DNA of 34,356 nucleotides from assembly GCA_902774035.1 (NCBI GenBank), contig CACYHA010000025.1, positions 1-34,356 on the forward strand, written 5' to 3'. The stretch is from Oscillospiraceae bacterium. GTDB lineage: Bacteria; Bacillota; Clostridia; Oscillospirales; Acutalibacteraceae. Position numbers and translations under genes: made by a program. The notes beneath the pieces were generated by a model. That model did not search any database, was not told where the DNA came from, and saw nothing but the letters and a program-made list of their open reading frames with translations. This document shows positions 14,164 through 22,124 of the stretch, one piece after another. Within the stretch, counting starts at the first letter, position 1. Every line of letters begins with the position of its first letter.

Positions 14164-15702
14164 ATGATTCCTTCTATTGAACGGCTCCCGCGGCCCGGTG
14201 AATGCGTTCTGACGGGCCGTGAACGGGCATATCTTGATTTTATCACCAAGACGCAGTTGCTCGACGCATCGCTCTGGACGAAGTTTGTGCGCGTTTTTGA
14301 AACGAAGGCGGACACCGCCGACCGCGGCTGGCGCGGGGAATACTGGGGGAAGATGATGCGCGGCGGGTGTCTGGTCTATCGCTGTACCGCCGACGCGCGG
14401 CTGTACGGCGTTTTGCACCGTGCCGTCCTGTCTTTGCTCGACGCCGCCGAACCCGACGGGCGGATCTCGACCTACGCGCGCGAAAGCGAATGCTGCGGCT
14501 GGGACCTCTGGTGCCGAAAGTATGTGTTGACCGGGATGCTGCATTTCTGTGACATCTGCGGCGACGACGCCCTTGTCAGGCGCATCCTTGACGACATGGA
14601 ACGGCACCTCGACTGCCTGATCGAACGCGTCGGGCCCGATCCGGGGCAGATCGGGATCACCGAAACGAGCGATTTCTGGCGCGGGGTGAACTCCTGCAGT
14701 CTTCTGGAGCCTGTGATGGATCTGTACCGTCGCAGACCGCAGGCGCGGTTTTTGCGCTTTGCGCAGTACATCATCGGTACCGGTGGGTGCAGCGGCGGTG
14801 ATCTGGTCGCGCTGGCGCTGGACGGGAAAACGCCGCCGGATCGGTATCCGGAAACGAAGGCCTACGAGACCATGTCGTTTTTTGAGGGCGTGCTGGCGTT
14901 TTATGAGGCGACGGGCGAGCGAAGGTTCCTTGACGCCGTTCTGCGCTTTACCGAAAAGGTTTTTGAAACCGAGATCACGCTGATCGGCTGCGCAGGCTGT
15001 ACGCACGAGCAGTTTGACCACGCGGCGGTCCGGCAGACAGCATTCAGCGAAAAAGAGATGCAGGAGACCTGCGTGACGGTGACGTGGATGCGCCTTTGCG
15101 CCCGCTTGTTCCTGCTTACGGGTGAAGAAAAATATGCCGACCGCGTGGAGCAGTCCGCGTTGAACGCGTTGTACGGCAGCGTCAACCTTTTCACTCAGCC
15201 GTTCACGCTGCCGAAGACCGGCAAAAACATTCCCGCGCTTCCGTTTGACAGCTACAGCCCGCTGGTTATGAACCGGCGCGGCAGAGGGGTCGGCGGCCTC
15301 AAGTTCTTTGAGGACGGAACGTTTTACGGCTGCTGCGCCGCCATCGGCGCGGCGGGGCTGGCGGTCTATCCGCTGGTTCAATCGCTGCGGCAGGGGACGC
15401 CGCCCGCGCCTGCGCTGCGGGAGCATCATTTGAACGGCTGCATTGCGTTCACTTACGGTCCGTATGTCCTTGCGTATGACGGAGCAAAATCTCCGGGTAA
15501 GCCTCCCGCGTCCGTTTGTCCGCTGCGGTGCGGCGAAAGCCTGTGCTACACGCTGTTGCCGTGCGCAAGCGGAGAGGCTGTACGCCTGCGGTTGGAGACC
15601 GAGGACGGCTCGGTCCTGTTCACAAACTACGCCTCCTGCGGAAAGCACTGGGCAGAGAACCCCGCCGCGATCACGGTGTGGCTGCCGACGCGCCGCCCGT
15701 GA
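14164..15702 (+). CDS. GH127-family beta-L-arabinofuranosidase-like enzyme
   Basis: 512 aa. The alpha/alpha-barrel region includes GRISTYARESECCGWDLWCRKYVLTGMLHF and MQETCVTVTWMRLCARLFLLTGEEKYADRVEQ. The zinc-cysteine active site of GH127 appears intact: E301 and C303 (in ETC), and C390-C391 (in YGCCAAIGA). GH127 enzymes (formerly DUF1680) release beta-L-arabinofuranose from plant glycans such as extensin sugars. At 512 aa it is shorter than many members (about 650) and may lack part of the C-terminal sandwich. GAGGTGG overlaps the preceding stop, giving tight coupling to the GH36 gene. No signal peptide is seen. Confidence 0.88.
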   Translation: MIPSIERLPRPGECVLTGRERAYLDFITKTQLLDASLWTKFVRVFETKADTADRGWRGEYWGKMMRGGCLVYRCTADARLYGVLHRAVLSLLDAAEPDGRISTYARESECCGWDLWCRKYVLTGMLHFCDICGDDALVRRILDDMERHLDCLIERVGPDPGQIGITETSDFWRGVNSCSLLEPVMDLYRRRPQARFLRFAQYIIGTGGCSGGDLVALALDGKTPPDRYPETKAYETMSFFEGVLAFYEATGERRFLDAVLRFTEKVFETEITLIGCAGCTHEQFDHAAVRQTAFSEKEMQETCVTVTWMRLCARLFLLTGEEKYADRVEQSALNALYGSVNLFTQPFTLPKTGKNIPALPFDSYSPLVMNRRGRGVGGLKFFEDGTFYGCCAAIGAAGLAVYPLVQSLRQGTPPAPALREHHLNGCIAFTYGPYVLAYDGAKSPGKPPASVCPLRCGESLCYTLLPCASGEAVRLRLETEDGSVLFTNYASCGKHWAENPAAITVWLPTRRP

Positions 15703-15858
15703 TTAAGGAACCGATGATTCACTCTGCGTGTATAAATTTGCCGTCAGGATTTGCGCATCTTCGTTAATCGGTTGTCGGTTGGCAAGGAAAAGCTGTGCAA
15801 TCTGACGAAAAAATCTGCTGCGCAATCCGCACACCCGAATTGTGCGGTGTCGCCTTAA
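15703..15858. repeat. TTAA-ended repeat element, copy B (MITE-like)
   Basis: It begins TTAAGGAACCG exactly after the GH127 stop codon and ends CGCCTTAA at 15858. The last 62 bases are almost identical to copy A. It closes the three-gene hydrolase cassette on the right. It contains no gene. Confidence 0.65.
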
Positions 15859-15934
15859 AAGAAACGAGGTATCATGCAATGAAAAAGTGGTTTTGCCTAA
15901 TTAACTATTCATAAATGATCGAATCTTGTTTAGG

Positions 15935-15980
15935 CAAAGGTTCGAGTCCTTAACCCTCAACTCTTTTAGGAGTTTTTTGC
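15935..15980 (+). other. tRNA 3'-end-like scar followed by a small terminator
   Basis: AAAGGTTCGAGTCCTTA has the T-arm pattern of a tRNA (GGTTCGAGTCC) and is followed by about eight acceptor-like bases, then AACTC-loop-GGAGTTTTTT, a short terminator. No matching 5' half of a tRNA is present upstream. This is what remains when an element integrates into, or leaves, a tRNA 3' end, so it may mark an old island boundary. The rest of 15859-16135 holds two more hairpins and no gene. Confidence 0.4.
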
Positions 15981-16014
15981 AGAGCTAAAAAGCCAAAAAA
16001 GTACACCAGCATTT

Positions 16015-16089
16015 TGGGGGTGTTATCACCCCTGAAAGCTAAAAATCGGGCCTCGAGGCAGTCGATCGACCGGTCGAAAGCCCGATTTT
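16015..16089. terminator. Two adjacent hairpins, one terminator-like in both directions
   Basis: GGGGTG and CACCCC form a small hairpin at about 16016-16031. AAAATCGGGC (16042-16051) pairs with GCCCGATTTT (16080-16089) over a 28-base interior containing the palindrome TCGATCGA. Confidence 0.6.
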
Positions 16090-16135
16090 GCTTGATTTTG
16101 CTTATATTTTTGCTTTATTATTCTATTATGACATG

Positions 16136-16173
16136 AAAAGCCTCTTTTGCCATGGTAGACAAAAGAGGCTTTT
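16136..16173 (-). terminator. Terminator of the tRNA-Ser pair
   Basis: AAAAGCCTCTTTT and AAAAGAGGCTTTT form a 13-base stem around a 12-base loop, five bases beyond the encoded CCA of the tRNA-Ser(GCU) gene on the minus strand. It is closely related to the hairpin at 9241-9281. Confidence 0.85.
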
Positions 16174-16177
16174 ATCG

Positions 16178-16268
16178 TGGCGGAGAAGAGGAGACTCGAA
16201 CTCCTGCGCCGGTTACCCGACCTACGCCCTTAGCAGGGGCGCCTCGTCACCAACTTGAGTACTTCTCC
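16178..16268 (-). tRNA. tRNA-Ser (anticodon GCU)
   Basis: On the minus strand the acceptor GGAGAAG pairs with CTTCTCC, the anticodon loop reads CTGCTAA (anticodon GCT), a long serine-type variable arm is present, the T-arm has GTTCGAGTC, and CCA is encoded. It reads AGC and AGU codons. It follows tRNA-Ser(UGA) by 21 bases in a shared transcription unit. Confidence 0.95.
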
Positions 16269-16289
16269 GGGTGTCGATCGTTTCAAATA

Positions 16290-16379
16290 TGGCGGAGAGA
16301 GTGGGATTCGAACCCACGGTACGCAGGGCGTACGACGGTTTTCAAGACCGTTCCGTTATGACCGCTTCGGTATCTCTCC
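16290..16379 (-). tRNA. tRNA-Ser (anticodon UGA)
   Basis: On the minus strand the acceptor GGAGAGA pairs with TCTCTCC, the anticodon loop is CTTGAAA (anticodon TGA), a long variable arm (GTACGCCCTGCGTAC) is present, the T-arm has GTTCGAATC, and CCA is encoded. It is the promoter-proximal gene of the pair. Confidence 0.95.
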
Positions 16380-16393
16380 GTATTTGCCATGAA

Positions 16394-16422
16394 ATTTTAT
16401 CATAGACCGCCGCGTTTGTCAA
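16394..16422 (-). promoter_or_regulatory. SigA-type promoter for the tRNA-Ser pair
   Basis: On the minus strand TTGACA (16422-16417) and TAAAAT (16399-16394) are 17 bases apart, 14 bases before the first tRNA. Confidence 0.85.
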
Positions 16423-16472
16423 GCGCTTTCCCCTAATTTTTCATTTTTATTTTCACAAAGTGTGCGGAACGC

Positions 16473-16500
16473 TTGATTTTTGAACAAAGTGTGCTATAAT
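16473..16500 (+). promoter_or_regulatory. SigA-type promoter for asnS
   Basis: TTGATT (16473-16478) and TATAAT (16495-16500) are 16 bases apart. An 11-base direct repeat ACAAAGTGTGC lies at 16455-16465 and again at 16484-16494 within the spacer. The leader to the ATG at 16538 is under 40 bases, so there is no room for a T-box. Confidence 0.8.
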
Positions 16501-16537
16501 AAAAAGAACTCATTTTTCGCAGTTTGGGGGCATTGAT

Positions 16538-17932
<1,395 letters not shown>

Positions 17933-17960
17933 TGCTGAGGAAATAAGAAACTGAGAAGCG

Positions 17961-18170
17961 GAGAATTAAGACTTAAGAATGAAGAATGAATAATTGAGGG
18001 GCGCCGCCTGCGGCGATGCGCCGAATCAGATATAGAATGGTAGATATTTTATTTACAATCGACGAACAGAAAAAAGAGAACCTTCTTTTCTGCGCGGAGT
18101 AAGCGTTGACTTTTTTCACTTGTTTTCCCGCGACCGCAATTCTCCATTTTCCATTCTCAATTCTTCATTG
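17961..18170. repeat. Intergenic segment flanked by inverted AT-rich repeats
   Basis: GAGAATTAAGACTTAAGAAT and following bases at 17961-17998 are mirrored by the complementary-type CAATTCTCCATTTTCCATTC and following bases at 18137-18170. A GC-rich hairpin (GGCGCCGCC..GGCGATGCGCC) sits just inside the left arm. No gene is seen. This arrangement suggests a small non-coding repeat element between asnS and the aminotransferase. Confidence 0.5.
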
Positions 18171-18229
18171 TTTCAAAAACGCTGCTAACGACTAACGACT
18201 ATCCGACTACCACAAGGAGACCATTTTAC

Positions 18230-19507
18230 ATGCCCGACTATTTATCCATGACCAAACAGCAGCTCAAGCAGGAGCTTTCGGAGCTGAACGCCGCCTATAA
18301 AAACTACCAGTCCCTCGGCCTGACCCTCGATATGTCGCGCGGCAAGCCCGGTGTGGATCAGCTCTCCGTGTCCAACGGTCTGCTGGACGCCATCACCTCC
18401 CACGACTGGGACGACGAGAACAACCACAGCCTTCGCTACCTCAACTACGGCCTTCTGACCGGCATCGACGAGTGCAAGGAGATCTTTGCGAACCTGCTCG
18501 ATGTGCCGATGAAGAACGTCATCGTCTGCGGCAACTCGAGTCTGAACCTGATGTTCGACTATCTGACCCAGTGTATGCTCACCGGCTCCGACGGTACGCC
18601 GTGGAAGGATCAGGGCGAGATCAAATTCCTGTGCCCGTCCCCGGGCTATGACCGCCATTTTGCCATCTGCGAATACTACGGGATCAAGATGATCACCATC
18701 CACATGACCGAGACCGGCCCGAACATGGACGAGGTGGAGGAATACATCAAAGACCCGGCGGTGAAGGGCATGTTCTGCGTGCCGAAGTATTCCAACCCCA
18801 CGGGCGTGACCTACAGCTACGAGACCGTGGAGCGTATCGCGGCCATGCGTCCGGCGGCGGACGATTTCCGCATCATCTGGGACAACGCCTACATCGTCCA
18901 CGACCTGACCGCCAAGGGCGACACGCTGGTCAATGTGTTCGATCTGCTGAAAAAGTACGGCCACGAGGACATGGTGATCGAGTTCACCTCCACGTCGAAG
19001 ATCAGCTTCCCCGGCGCCGGCGTCGCCGCGCTGGCCGCCTCCGACCGCAACGTGGAGATCATCAAAAGCCGCCTGAAGTATCAGACCATCGGCTACGACA
19101 AGCTCAACCAGTACCGCCACGTGAAGTTCTACCGGGATGTGGAGGGGCTGAAGAATTACATGCGCCTGCACCGCAACATCCTCGCCCCGAAGTTCAAAAT
19201 CGTGCTCTATGAGTTCGAGCTCAAGCTCAGCGGCTTCAATATCGCCAAATGGACCTATCCCAAGGGCGGCTATTTCATCAATCTCGACGTCTACCCCGGC
19301 ACGGCGAAGCGCGTGTGCGAGCTTTGCAAAAAGGCGGGCGTGACATTGACCCCGGCCGGCGCGACCTTCCCCTACGGCAACGACCCCGAGGACAAAAATC
19401 TGCGCATCGCCCCGTCCTATCCGCCCGTGGATGAGCTTTTGACCGCCACAAAGCTGCTGTGCCTTTGCGTGAAGATCGCCGCGGCGGAAAAACTGATTGA
19501 AAATTGA
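18230..19507 (+). CDS. PLP-dependent aminotransferase, class Ic (aspartate aminotransferase-like)
   Basis: 425 aa. It opens with a helix-rich extension and GLTLDMSRGKPGVDQL, typical of the MocR-type/Ic aminotransferase subgroup rather than classical AspC. PLP-site features are CGNSSLNLMFD, CPSPGYDRHFAICEYYGI, VPKYSNPTGVTYS, DNAYIVHDL and STSKISFPGAGVA with the Schiff-base lysine. RIAPSYPP near the end contains the substrate-carboxylate arginine. It probably exchanges amino groups between aspartate (or a related amino acid) and 2-oxoglutarate. AAGGAGA precedes the ATG. Its last codons and TGA lie inside the left arm of the next repeat. Confidence 0.93.
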   Translation: MPDYLSMTKQQLKQELSELNAAYKNYQSLGLTLDMSRGKPGVDQLSVSNGLLDAITSHDWDDENNHSLRYLNYGLLTGIDECKEIFANLLDVPMKNVIVCGNSSLNLMFDYLTQCMLTGSDGTPWKDQGEIKFLCPSPGYDRHFAICEYYGIKMITIHMTETGPNMDEVEEYIKDPAVKGMFCVPKYSNPTGVTYSYETVERIAAMRPAADDFRIIWDNAYIVHDLTAKGDTLVNVFDLLKKYGHEDMVIEFTSTSKISFPGAGVAALAASDRNVEIIKSRLKYQTIGYDKLNQYRHVKFYRDVEGLKNYMRLHRNILAPKFKIVLYEFELKLSGFNIAKWTYPKGGYFINLDVYPGTAKRVCELCKKAGVTLTPAGATFPYGNDPEDKNLRIAPSYPPVDELLTATKLLCLCVKIAAAEKLIEN

Positions 19508-19880
19508 AAACGGAAAATTGAAAATTGCGCTGCCGCGTCGGTCTGAGGATCGATGCGGCGGTGTTTTTTACAGTTGAAAGTTGACAGTGGATAGTTGTTG
19601 ACAGAGTGCATGAAATGGGGTAAAATACGAAAAGAAAAGGAAAGCGGTAAAACGAGTGTTGATGATTCATCCATTGGAAAGAACAGGATGCTATGACCGA
19701 CAAGATTGATTGATATCCGATCCGAATGACGAAGGAATCAATCGGTTTCCGTTGGACTGACCCTTGAGCCAAACCGCTCGGCGGCTTTTATGCAAAAGAA
19801 CCATTCTGCCGCGCTGCGGATCCAACACTCGCGACAGCCCAATTTTCATTTTTCAACTTTCAATTTTCCATTTTTGAGTC
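19494..19880. repeat. Gene-free segment flanked by inverted GAAAATTGA-type repeats
   Basis: Left arm 19494-19527 (GAAAATTGAAAACGGAAAATT and following bases) is mirrored by the right arm 19841-19875 (CAATTTTCATTTTTCAACTT and following bases). The left arm contributes the stop codon of the aminotransferase gene. Between them are a terminator, a GTTGAAAGTTGACAGTGGA stretch and no convincing gene; a 28-codon frame from about 19609 has no RBS. Confidence 0.5.
19531..19569 (+). terminator. Terminator downstream of the aminotransferase gene
   Basis: GCCGCGTCG (19532-19540) pairs with CGATGCGGC (19551-19559), allowing one G-U, and a run of T residues follows from 19564. Confidence 0.75.
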
Positions 19881-19896
19881 TGTTCCGGAGGTTCCC

Positions 19897-20379
19897 ATGC
19901 CCGTCATCCACCCCATCCCGCCCGTCTTTGACGAGCACAGCCGCGTGCTGATCCTCGGCTCCTTCCCCTCGGTGAAGTCCCGCGAGGCCGCGTTTTTCTA
20001 CGGCCATCCGCAAAACCGGTTCTGGCGCGTGATCGCCGCCGTCACGGACGACGACCCGGGCGAAACGCCGCAGACCAGAACCGCGTTTCTCTTGCGCAAT
20101 CATATCGCCCTGTGGGATGTGATCGCCTCGTGCGAGATCGAAGGCAGCGCCGACAGTTCCATCAAAAACGCCGTGCCGAACGACCTCGGCCCGATCCTGC
20201 GAACCGCCTCCATCCGCGCGATCTTCACCAACGGCAAGACCGCCGACCGCCTTTACCGCCGTTTCCTTCTGCCGCAGACCGGCGCGGAAGCGACGTGCCT
20301 GCCCTCCACCAGTCCGGCCAACGCACAGTGGGATCTTGAGCGGCTGACGCAGGCGTGGAAAAGCATAAGGATGAATTGA
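19897..20379 (+). CDS. Hypoxanthine (deoxyinosine)-DNA glycosylase, UDG superfamily
   Basis: 160 aa. The N-terminal motif LILGSFPSVKSREAAFFYGHPQNRFW and the later LPSTSPANAQW are the signature blocks of the family-6 hypoxanthine-DNA glycosylase group of the uracil-DNA glycosylase superfamily. It is inferred to excise hypoxanthine, the product of adenine deamination, starting base-excision repair in the cytosol. FTNGKTA between the blocks fits the core strand. The start is supported by CCGGAGGTTCCC. It is preceded by the inverted-repeat segment and followed by an independently transcribed IreB gene. Confidence 0.9.
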   Translation: MPVIHPIPPVFDEHSRVLILGSFPSVKSREAAFFYGHPQNRFWRVIAAVTDDDPGETPQTRTAFLLRNHIALWDVIASCEIEGSADSSIKNAVPNDLGPILRTASIRAIFTNGKTADRLYRRFLLPQTGAEATCLPSTSPANAQWDLERLTQAWKSIRMN

Positions 20380-20450
20380 AAAATTCCCGTCTCCCGCGCC
20401 GATTGTTTTCGAAAAACTTCTATATGTTTCCGCTTTTTTTCAAAATCCCC

Positions 20451-20479
20451 TTGTTTTCTTCGGTCGTTTGCGTTATAAT
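20451..20479 (+). promoter_or_regulatory. SigA-type promoter for the IreB gene
   Basis: TTGTTT (20451-20456) and TATAAT (20474-20479) are 17 bases apart, with AGGAGG at 20498-20503 before the ATG at 20512. Confidence 0.75.
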
Positions 20480-20511
20480 ACTATAAATGTTTCCCGAAGG
20501 AGGCTTTGAAT

Positions 20512-20754
20512 ATGGATAAGACAAGACAATTTACGATCGGCCAAAACACGCCGGCAGATATGAAGGAGATCATGGACGCTGTTTACGCCTCTCTGGTGGA
20601 AAAGGGCTACGATCCGATCATGCAGATCGTCGGCTATATCCTTTCGGAAGATCCCACATATATTACCAACCACAAGGGTGCGCGCAGCCTGATCACCCGC
20701 ATCGACCGCGATGAACTGCTGCGGGAGCTGGTGCGCAACTATCTGAACAAATAA
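20512..20754 (+). CDS. ireB: IreB family regulatory phosphoprotein (UPF0297)
   Basis: 80 aa, nearly the exact family length. Recognisable blocks are TRQFTIGQN, MKEIMDAVYASLVEKGYDPIMQIVGYILSEDPTYITNHKGARSLITRIDRDELLRELVRNYL. In Enterococcus, IreB is phosphorylated on N-terminal threonines by the Ser/Thr kinase IreK and opposes cephalosporin resistance; threonines at positions 4 and 8 here could be equivalents. The ATG at 20512 is preferred over an upstream TTG at 20506 because AGGAGG is eight bases before it. In many Firmicutes the next gene is ruvX; here it is an unrelated small gene 11 bases downstream. Confidence 0.95.
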   Translation: MDKTRQFTIGQNTPADMKEIMDAVYASLVEKGYDPIMQIVGYILSEDPTYITNHKGARSLITRIDRDELLRELVRNYLNK

Positions 20755-20765
20755 GGAGAACCGCG

Positions 20766-21071
20766 ATGGCAGAAAAGATGGCAGAAAAAAAGAAAAGCGA
20801 ATTTCTGATGTATAAGGGCAAGCCCCTGGTGCGCAAGGGCAACACCATCTATTACGGCAAGATGAGCGATCCGTTCGTGCTGATGCTGACCATCCTTTCC
20901 ACAAAGGATGTCAACGGCCTGCAGGTGGCCGACAAGGTCTCCGTGCAGCTCATCAATACCGACCCGAATGTGCGTCCCCACGACCGCATCGCCCACAAGA
21001 CCGAAAAGAAGAGCCTTTCCGCCGCAATCGACATCGGCCGCACCTGGCTGGAGCGTGCCGTCAACGGCTGA
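20766..21071 (+). CDS. Small unknown protein in the ireB transcription unit
   Basis: 101 aa. The start MAEKMAEKKK contains a short tandem repeat, then MYKGKPLVRKGNTIYYGKMSDPFVLMLTILSTKDVNGLQVADKVSVQLINTDP, which suggests a compact beta-rich domain, ending in a helix AAIDIGRTWLERAV. I do not recognise the family. AAGGAGAACCGCG precedes the ATG, 11 bases after ireB, and a terminator follows, so it is the second and last gene of that unit. A functional link to IreB signalling is only inferred from linkage. Confidence 0.8.
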   Translation: MAEKMAEKKKSEFLMYKGKPLVRKGNTIYYGKMSDPFVLMLTILSTKDVNGLQVADKVSVQLINTDPNVRPHDRIAHKTEKKSLSAAIDIGRTWLERAVNG

Positions 21072-21080
21072 GACCGATAA

Positions 21081-21104
21081 CGCCGGGGTCCCGGCGCTTT
21101 TATC
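21081..21104 (+). terminator. Terminator of the ireB unit
   Basis: CGCCGGG (21081-21087) pairs with CCCGGCG (21090-21096) with a two-base loop, followed by CTTTTAT. Confidence 0.75.
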
Positions 21105-21180
21105 CGCTCGTGGCGCAGTTGGATAACGCAGCAGATTCCGATTCTGAAGATCGGGGGTTCGAATCCCTCCGGGCGGGCCA
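21104..21180 (+). tRNA. tRNA-Arg (anticodon CCG)
   Basis: The acceptor CCGCTCG pairs with CGGGCGG allowing one T-G pair, the D-arm is GCGCAGTTGGATAACGC, the anticodon loop is TTCCGAT (anticodon CCG, reading CGG), the T-arm is GGGGGTTCGAATCCCTC, and CCA is encoded at 21178-21180. One mismatch at the top of the anticodon stem (G-A) is odd but tolerable. Confidence 0.93.
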
Positions 21181-21183
21181 CAA

Positions 21184-21220
21184 AAACTCCTGTCGCGCAG
21201 GCGGCGGGAGTTTGCCTTTT
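21184..21220 (+). terminator. Terminator after tRNA-Arg
   Basis: AAACTCC (21184-21190) pairs with GGAGTTT (21207-21213), followed by GCCTTTT. Confidence 0.7.
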
Positions 21221-21269
21221 CTGAGTCGATAGCCGTTCGCCGGCAACTGAAAAACGGGAGGTTCTCACC

Positions 21270-22070
21270 ATGGCAATTCCAATCGAAACCGTACCCGGCG
21301 CAGCGTTTCGGATGCGCTTTTTCCGTTTTGGAAAGCCGGGCGCACGTCCGCTGGTGGTGCTGCCGGGCCTGAGCGTCAAATCCGTCATGGATTCCGCCGA
21401 CGCCGTCGCTGCAGCGTTTCAGCTTTTTGCCGAAGCGTTCGAGGTCTTCGTCTTTGACCGTCGGGAGGACTTGCCCGAGGCTTATTCGATTTCCGGCATG
21501 GCGGGCGACACTGCCGCCGCGCTGGAGCTGCTCGGTATCCGCGGCGCCGCCGTGATGGGGGTCTCGCAGGGCGGCATGATCGCGATGGAGCTTGCGCTGC
21601 AGCGGCCGGAGCTGGTTGGTGCGCTGGTGCTCGGTTCCACGTCCGCCGCGCTGGATGAAAACAGCGCCCGTGTGCTGAAACACTGGATCGCGCTTGCCGG
21701 GGCGGGGGACGCGGCGGCGCTGATGTGCGCCTTTGCCGAAACGATCTACACCGACGCCTTTTACACCCGCTACAAAACCGCGTTTGAACGGCTGGCGCAG
21801 ACCGTGACGCCGGAGGAGCTGTCGCGCTTTGTCCGGCTGGCGGAGGGCACGTTCGGCTTTGACGCCGCAAAACGGCTGTCTGCGGTCCGCTGTCCGGCGC
21901 TGGTGCTCGGCGCGCGGGAAGACCGGGTGTTCGGCGCCGAACCGAGCGAGGCGCTTGCGGCGCTGCTGCACGCACAGCTTTTCCTTTACGAGGGCTACGG
22001 CCACGCCGTCTACGACGAAGCGCCGGATTACCGGGCGCGGGTGCTGGCCTTTTTGCGAACGACGGCTTGA
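21270..22070 (+). CDS. Alpha/beta hydrolase fold enzyme
   Basis: 266 aa. The catalytic elements are in order: oxyanion strand LVVLPGLSVKS, nucleophile elbow GVSQGG (Ser), acid in LGAREDRVFG (Asp), and histidine in GYGHAVYDEAPDY. A short cap of helices lies between about residues 130 and 190. Cytosolic, no signal peptide. Substrate is unknown; such enzymes hydrolyse esters, lactones or amides. GGGAGGTTCTCACC precedes the ATG. Its stop codon region overlaps the -35 box of the next gene's promoter. Confidence 0.92.
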   Translation: MAIPIETVPGAAFRMRFFRFGKPGARPLVVLPGLSVKSVMDSADAVAAAFQLFAEAFEVFVFDRREDLPEAYSISGMAGDTAAALELLGIRGAAVMGVSQGGMIAMELALQRPELVGALVLGSTSAALDENSARVLKHWIALAGAGDAAALMCAFAETIYTDAFYTRYKTAFERLAQTVTPEELSRFVRLAEGTFGFDAAKRLSAVRCPALVLGAREDRVFGAEPSEALAALLHAQLFLYEGYGHAVYDEAPDYRARVLAFLRTTA

Positions 22071-22094
22071 CTTGTTTTATTTCATCTGTATAAT
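22067..22094 (+). promoter_or_regulatory. SigA-type promoter for the VanY-like gene
   Basis: TTGACT (22067-22072) and TATAAT (22089-22094) are 16 bases apart. The -35 box overlaps the stop of the hydrolase gene. Confidence 0.8.
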
Positions 22095-22124
22095 AAAACT
22101 ATCTTATAAAACGGAGGTATTTTT

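Noticed and set aside
14014-15648. A 544-codon open frame on the minus strand across the GH127 gene
   Set aside because: It is antisense to a gene with clear GH127 motifs, has no RBS, and its composition is that of a GC-rich shadow frame. Several other long antisense frames (for example 16433-17824, 20739-22004, 28980-30722) are rejected for the same reason.
16501-16537. T-box or other riboswitch before asnS
   Set aside because: The leader from the promoter to the ATG is under 40 bases, too short for a T-box.
19609-19695. 28-codon frame between the inverted repeats at 19.5-19.9 kb
   Set aside because: No RBS and no recognisable sequence; probably chance in a repeat interior.
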